Origin: Pseudofabraea citricarpa
Lineage: Eukaryota; Ascomycota; Leotiomycetes; Helotiales; Dermateaceae
DNA length: 64,000 nt
Assembly: GCA_029641185.1 (NCBI GenBank)
Contig: JAPWGK010000001.1
Location: 198,501 to 262,500, forward strand
Direction of reading: 5' to 3'
Position 1 is the stretch's first letter, and each line of letters starts with the position of its first letter. Under the pieces are notes generated by a model. The model worked only from the letters and a program-made list of their open reading frames with translations. It did not search any database and was not told where the DNA came from. Made by a program: the position numbers and the translations under genes. Positions 58,391-64,000 of the stretch are shown here, one piece after another.

Positions 58391-60929
58391 ACCTCTAGCT
58401 AGCAAACAAGCATCTACAGTACGACGTATAGCATAAGTCAACTTTCTGTTATTGAAGAAAAATATCCTTCGTTCAGTCTCGTAGCTCGTATTCTGACAGT
58501 GTCTTTAGTCATTTGGAAAATGGACTCTCCGAGCTTCACTTGGTAGACTAGCACTATCGAAATGAGTAGACACACAACACGCTCATTCCGAGCAGACTAC
58601 TGAGCTCGCATTACAACTCGCATAGTGCCGCCAAATAGAATTCGCAGACCCCGTCACCAGCATGACGAGCATCTGCCTCCGCATGCACCGTCCCATCCCT
58701 CTCCAGTGCCCACAGGGTGAGCTTACTGGAAACAGACTCGGGCGAGCCATGTAGTATCATGTATTGTAAGCATAGCACATATATACAAGCTATTCTGTTA
58801 AGATTCACTCACATATAACGGTCCCAAACCAAACAATGCCAAATCATAACACATGCCTAACCGCTTTCCGATGACAGAGGTATGCAAGGAGGTATCGCAA
58901 CCAGCCAACGCATAACGGTTCTTCATTTCATCAAGGTTTTTCTCTCAGTCTTCTCGACACCGACTAGTCCGGATCGGGAGCGGGTCTTTCCAATGTCACA
59001 GTGAGCAGATGTGGTGCACAGTGCAGTAGCCACACCTATAAGACGAAGCGCCAGAAACTCCAGACCGCCTGTCGCCTGTCGTCTGACCCCGACAACAGAT
59101 TGCAAGAAGACCGGTCTGGGAGATTGGACTTATATCCAGATTGTTTTGAGCACCTAACGCGGAAGGCCAAGCCTGTCACTCGACTTCATGCTGTGAATCT
59201 TGTTTCCCCATCCAGACACCGTACTGACGAGCCCCGCCGGAATGAGCTGCGTTTTGTGGGCACCCCCTCCCGATGCTTGCTTGCTCCTGACTGTTTCTGA
59301 AAACGCAACAGGAGGAAGGTCAGGGAGCGTAGCCACCGGCACAGGCACTGACGGGTTAGCACAGGCACAGGCACAGGGTCATTCTCCGGTAGGGCCTCGG
59401 CCAAAAGGTCCGGAGTATAGGAGAGATTCTGTTCTATCAGTGGGGACATGACGGATGACATAGCCAGGTATAAACCATCATCCGCAGGTCCATAGGTTGA
59501 CCGATCCACCGGGTTCTTAAGTCTGTGCATTCCAAGTTTTGAAGACGCTTTTCTACGATTATATCCCTCGAAACAGGGTCGGCGCTGCCATACGAAGGAT
59601 TACGGGGCACGAGCGCCATCTGTCAAGATCTCATGTGCGCCCATCTGTAGGCTGCGGTTCATGCTAGGACCAAGAGGGTACACGGTCCAGCTGTCAACGG
59701 CCAGGAACAGGTAATAATAGGACGGGATGCGTTTCAAGGTGCTGAGTACACTGTACAGCCTGCTTGCAAGAGAATGGGTGCTTATGTGATGCCGCCGGGA
59801 GCCGGTCAATAATTCCAAGGAACTTTTGTTTGTAGGTTTATGGGAAATGTCCACCCACGAAGCGATCCAAGGCGAGATGCATAAAGCGAGCAGGAGAGAG
59901 GTCAAAGAGTTCGTCTGGAGATGAGTAGCCGGAATTTTTTTTCATGCCGCTCCTTGGAAGACTGCCAGAGGAGCTCGCTACCGACATCGTACATGAAGCC
60001 ATTCCCGCGCTGGCACTCTTTTGGCGAACTGGGCCCCAGCGTGCAAGAATAATGCCCGATAATATATCTGATGGGCGGTCTTGTTCGCCGGTTCCCGTCT
60101 GCCGAGCATAAATGGCATTAATGACAACCATATAATAAGAGTTAACACTTCCTTCACCTACCTAATGCAACCGAAGCATCGACTTTATAAGGGTTTGGTA
60201 ATCATCGCTTAAGCCGTCGCAGCATTGTCCTGCTCGCCCCCCTGGTCGTGCTCCGTCGCACGCACTGCCGCCGATGTTTTGACAGGTTAAAGATAACTCC
60301 CAGGGGGTTTCACTCGGGCTGTTCGGCACAACTAGGTTTGATTGCCAGTCGACGAGACCGCGAAACCTTCCCCAGGTTTGCTCCTCCTATCAAACAAATC
60401 TCCGCGAGGCTTGAGCAGTTCGCAGTTTGCGTGCTGTGGTTCGTCTGTCGACGGATGCTGTTTTTGCACGGCCATGAAGCCTGGAGGGGTCGGTGCTGTC
60501 ACTGGGCCACCACTGCCTGCTTCAAACGTTGGTGTTCCCCCAGAACCTGGAAGACGGTGCCAAGCAGAGAGAGGACAGTCCGGTATTGCTTTCAATTTAA
60601 TTCTGTATCAGAGAGATGCGCTCCCCGCATGTGCAACGTTACTTGTTTGTTGTTTGCCCGTCCTGATGGGATTTTGATGATATTGTTCTGGTTCATCATG
60701 GTCAAGCCTCAAGGGGGGTGTGGATGATTTTCTGGGGTTTCGGACGGAGTTCCCGACGCCTTCATGCAGCCCCTGCATGGGTCTGTCGATTATCCACCCC
60801 TGCGAATGCCCTCCTTGGCGGCTCTGATCCAATGGAACATTGGCAATCATAGCCTTCTTTCCTTCTAGAAATCTGCCCCCAATCATGAATGGCTCCCCTT
60901 CCCATGTCGTCACCGACCCCGTACCCGTA

Positions 60930-60954
60930 AGCAGCAGCAGCAGCAGCAGCAGCA
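60930..60954 (+). repeat. (CAG)8 trinucleotide run
   Basis: Eight AGC/CAG units in a gene-free region, reading as AGC on the plus strand. Confidence 0.9.
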
Positions 60955-62360
60955 CAGCACCGAGGGCAACGGAGTTTCGAGAAGCACGAAACGTATCTCG
61001 ATTCACCCTGCAATTCGATGCCGCAGATATCTTGCTGAGATCGTGACAGTCTCACTTCGGGGAGCGCGCGGAGTATGCCTGCTGGCTCCCCCTTTTGCTC
61101 CGAGGAACGCCATCCGATGATGATGCTGGATGAGGTCAGCACCTAAAACGATCACGGTAGTCTGAGGTATTCACGCCATTGGCAACGCCCCCCTTTAGAT
61201 GGTGAAGCGACGAAGCTAGACGCTACAGACAAGGCTGCGGTTGCGCGAGGCTCCACGATGCAAAAGCAGCTACGAAGATTTCTCCGCATGACACATGTCG
61301 TCGATGGCGCCGTCTAGATTGCCCAGCATTGACTCGGGAGTGCAGGGTCGTTCTTCGGGGGACCCAAGGGACCAAACGTCTCTAGTCGGGCTTTAAAATC
61401 CTGGGAGCTCAGGCAGCCGAGCACGAGCGAGAAGGAAGATTTCGCCGACTGAGATTGCTAAATGGTCGCTGGGAAGCGAGAATCTGGCGCTGGGACGGGA
61501 CAAGAGGGATCAACTCTGCTCTGCGTTTGCTTAAACGGGCACCCTCCACGAGGACAATGCTGACTGACTGACTGACTGCCGGCTAAGAGATCTTGCTCTG
61601 CGATTAAGTTTGGGCTGGCTGTAGACTGTGTCCCAATCATCATGGCGAGATATCGAGTCGTTGTCGAGCCAGTGGCTAGGTTATCGAAGCGTACATGTAT
61701 GTCGTCCATAAACGCCGGACCGCGAACCGGAGAGCCTCAGGAGTTTATTGACTTGGCTAACGGGTAGCCAAAACTCTATCTGCGACCCTCATGCCTGTCG
61801 GCAGCCCCCACCGTCAAACCCCTCAGGTTCTCGACGTACGGCTTTGCTGCTTTGGTGCTTGCTGCTCGCTGTTTGGGAGAGATGGTGCACGACTCTAGCA
61901 GAACTTACCTCTCTCTTGGGGCGGGCCTCTCTGCACAGTGGATCGCGGGTTGCTCTGTCTCTCCTTGTCTCCCGTGGCGCGACCATGGCGACATCATTTG
62001 CCAGGGCAGCAAAGTAATGTGCCGGCTGTTTGCACCCAGCCCACCACCCACCACCGAGCAAGTATCGAGTCGTCTTGCTCAGCCAGTGACTGCAGCTAAG
62101 CCGGCGGCCGCACCTTCATTATTGCCTGATTGTTGATGATGGTGGTTATTTGCGTCGTGCATGGTCATCGCGTTCCTCCTTCTCTTCCTCCTGATTGAGG
62201 CTGGTTGTGCCAGACAGACGCAGACGCAGCGGGCCAACAATTAGGAGCCAACAAGGCCTGAGTGTTGGTGGTGAGTGGTGAATGGTGAGTGGTGAATGGC
62301 GAATGGTGCGGGCCCGACAAGCGCGAAACACAGTCACCGGACAATTCTTTGATAAAGTTG

Positions 62361-62466
62361 CGGTGGTGGTTGTTGTTGTGGTGGTGGTGGTGCTGCTGCT
62401 GGGGGTGGTTGATCGCAGCGTGGATGCTGTATGATGGATGATGGATGGATGGATGGATGGATGGAT
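62361..62466 (+). repeat. GGT/GTT and GGAT simple repeats
   Basis: A GGT/GTT/GCT trinucleotide stretch at 62361-62400 and seven GGAT units at 62439-62466. Confidence 0.85.
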
Positions 62467-63110
62467 CTTCAGACCGTGATCATGGATGTGAGGCCCCGAA
62501 TTATTGACAGGTCGAGGAGGCCAGGGCCAGGGCCAGGTCCAGGGGGCCAGAGGGTCAAGAGTCAAGACTCGAGGCTAGTCTGAACAGGGGGAGAAGCAGA
62601 AGCAGAGCAGAGAGAGTTGAGAGTAGAGGGAAGAGGCCCTGAACAAGAGAGGCCAGCCGTTGGACAACATGGTCAGAGATCCCTCGTGCTAGGCTGCTTC
62701 GGGGCCCCTGGTCGCGGATTCGCCCCTCCATTGGGATCCCTGCTCTCCTGGGCCGAACGAGACAGAGTAGAGAGACACAGCGAGAGACCCAGTCACGCTG
62801 CTGTTTCCCCCCCCTCTCCCCCCGTCGTGAGTGCTCGCCTCTGGGTGAATCCTAGACAAACAACCACCCCGTTATGACTGCGATCCCATTTGAAGATCCC
62901 CATCAGGACACGAATTTAGGCAGTCGTTTCGCTGTTTGTTGCCCGAATGCCAATGGGCTGCGGGCTGCGGCTTGGCCTAGGAGAAAAGAATAAGGGCTAT
63001 CACTAACGCAAAATCGTGCGCCCGCCACATCCAGCAAGCCAGCAAGCCAGAAAGCCAACAACAGCAGGCCAGCCTGAGCCAAATTGACTCGTCCGAGGCG
63101 ACGTCGTTGG

Positions 63111-63143
63111 AGGCGTAGGCGTGGGCGTAGGCGTAGGCGTGTG
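63111..63143 (+). repeat. GGCGTA/GGCGTG hexamer repeat
   Basis: Five hexamer units of GGCGTA or GGCGTG type in the region before the truncated gene. Confidence 0.85.
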
Positions 63144-63839
63144 TGGGTGCTTCTCACTACGGTGTGTGCTGTTGTGTCGTGGGTGCTATGTTCTGTGTGC
63201 TGAGTGAGTGCTGAGTGCTTTGCTGAGTGAGTGCTGTGCGCTATGCGCCAGCCGTGGTGCTCGCTGCTGCCCATGTCCACTCCTCTCCGCTCCCCTCCCC
63301 TCCCCTACCTGCTACAGCCCTGGCGCCTTCAAAGCCCTAGCACTCACTCTCTACCTAGACCCCCTCCTAGGCCCCTAGGGGATTAAATTGTGCGAAGCAG
63401 CGGTCCTGCTTAGGATGCGAGTGGGGGAGCGACTAATATAGGTAGATTAGCACAGGCATTGCAGGCATGCTCCCCTCTTACCACAGAACAAGACAATTCG
63501 GAAGGACGTTAAAGCCTTGAGGCTTGCCTAACACTCTCTGCCCCCCTCCACCTCCCCCCTTGAATGGGAATGTCCTGCCAGGTCAAGGCTCACGAATGAG
63601 AGCTTAGCCCCATACCTAGCCAGCATAAACTCACTGCGTCGGCCCTTGACTACCTTAAACTTCCATAAGTCGTGCTGATCTATGCTATCGACTGATCAGC
63701 ATCGTTCCTCTGCGCATCAAGAGCTTGGGCCTTTAATACTCTTTATTATTTGCTTTTCCTGCCCTCCATCGATCGCCCATACATATCATCTGGACATCTG
63801 ACTTCACCCATAACATCCTCGCCATCCCATCCCAGGAAT

Positions 63840-63857
63840 ATGTATCAATGTCCCTAA
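63840..63857 (+). promoter_or_regulatory. Five-codon upstream ORF
   Basis: ATG at 63840 opens five codons and ends at TAA 63855-63857. It overlaps an out-of-frame ATG at 63848 and ends 14 bases before the main ATG at 63872. Confidence 0.45.
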
Positions 63858-63871
63858 CACAATCCATCACC

Positions 63872-64000
63872 ATGGCGAATGCAAAGCCAGAAGACTCGGA
63901 CAGCTCGCTCTGGCAAGGCTATCATATGCCATCGGCTTCTCAGCTACCACCCTTCGACGCAAACTTTCATACCGCGCCATTGAACCTCGCATACCAGGGA
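63872..64000 (+). CDS. 5' end of an unidentified gene (truncated by window edge)
   Basis: The reading frame is open to the window end, giving 43 residues that start MANAKPEDSDSSLWQGYHMP. The ATG at 63872 sits in ATCACCATGG, a very good fungal start context. An in-frame ATG at 63848 would add eight residues (MSLTQSIT). The visible part is acidic then Pro/Ser/His/Tyr-rich, as in the disordered N-termini of transcription regulators, but that is only a resemblance. The almost 10-kb gene-free region upstream fits a highly regulated developmental gene. Confidence 0.6.
   Translation, partial: MANAKPEDSDSSLWQGYHMPSASQLPPFDANFHTAPLNLAYQG

Larger units (their letters stand above)
56884..60230. other. 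Gene-free region, part 2
   Basis: Contains many short repeats: GATA and GA runs at 57585-57624 and CATCC units at 58363-58390. Open frames such as 56882-57448 are Ser/His-rich low-complexity translations. No gene, tRNA or transposon end was recognised. Confidence 0.5.
60231..63847. other. Gene-free region, part 3: probable promoter and leader of a truncated downstream gene
   Basis: About 3.6 kb with no supported ORF. It carries simple repeats: CAG at 60930-60954, TGAC near 61560-61578, GGT/GTT at 62361-62400, GGAT at 62439-62466, GGCGTA at 63111-63143, GAGTGCT-type around 63200-63240, and CCCCT at 63286-63305. Given the gene start at 63872, it is probably a long regulatory region and 5' leader; introns in the leader cannot be excluded. 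Confidence 0.5.

Noticed and set aside
60248..60727. 159-codon plus-strand open frame
   Set aside because: Cys/Arg/Trp-rich random-like translation in a GC-richer stretch; no domain, and overlapping frames are equally open.

Overview
The window is nuclear DNA of a filamentous ascomycete (Pezizomycotina). The evidence is intron-bearing genes with short introns (about 46 to 107 nt) carrying CTAAC/CTRAY-like branch sites, fungal-only genes (homoaconitase for lysine synthesis, KAR9-like/GAS2 protein, 2EXR-domain proteins, a LaeA-like methyltransferase), and typical fungal Sec16 and Neo1 proteins. The protein style suggests Leotiomycetes (Helotiales-like), but that is an inference from memory. No bacterial-type operon, rRNA, convincing tRNA, CRISPR array or intact transposon was seen. 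Exon boundaries were rebuilt by hand from splice signals, reading phase and family conservation.

Layout. 0.6-3.2 kb: homoaconitase (minus). 4.6-8.6 kb: large KAR9/GAS2-type cytoskeletal protein (plus) behind several upstream ATGs. 9.0-10.5 kb: eight-exon SAM methyltransferase (minus). 11.4-12.0 kb: small unknown gene. 13.0-17.4 kb: three genes in a row on the plus strand, a Xi/omega-type glutathione transferase, a YeeE/YedE-type sulfur transporter and an ETHE1-like persulfide dioxygenase; this looks like a small reduced-sulfur detoxification set resembling the bacterial bigR-type operon. 18-21.4 kb: a 2EXR protein with a Cys-rich insert and acidic tail, and a quinone-oxidoreductase-like enzyme (both minus).

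21.4-42.3 kb is accessory in character: orphan or low-complexity genes, two protein kinases of expanded fungal types, a 933-residue unrecognised protein, a tiny protein built of 11-residue repeats, a degenerate tandem DNA array (24.4-25.2 kb), a DUF676-like lipase/hydrolase and a second 2EXR gene, separated by AT-rich spacers.

42.9-53.9 kb is conserved housekeeping: a Neo1-type P4-ATPase flippase (minus) and the COPII scaffold Sec16 (plus) share a 642-bp divergent promoter that carries three evenly spaced TGTCACG boxes. From 53.9 kb to 63.8 kb there is almost 10 kb with no convincing gene but many microsatellites and G-rich or CT-rich tracts; it ends at the start of a truncated gene (63872 onward) with a strong start context and a short overlapping upstream ORF. 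Such long leaders are typical of developmental regulators, but the visible 43 residues do not identify the product.
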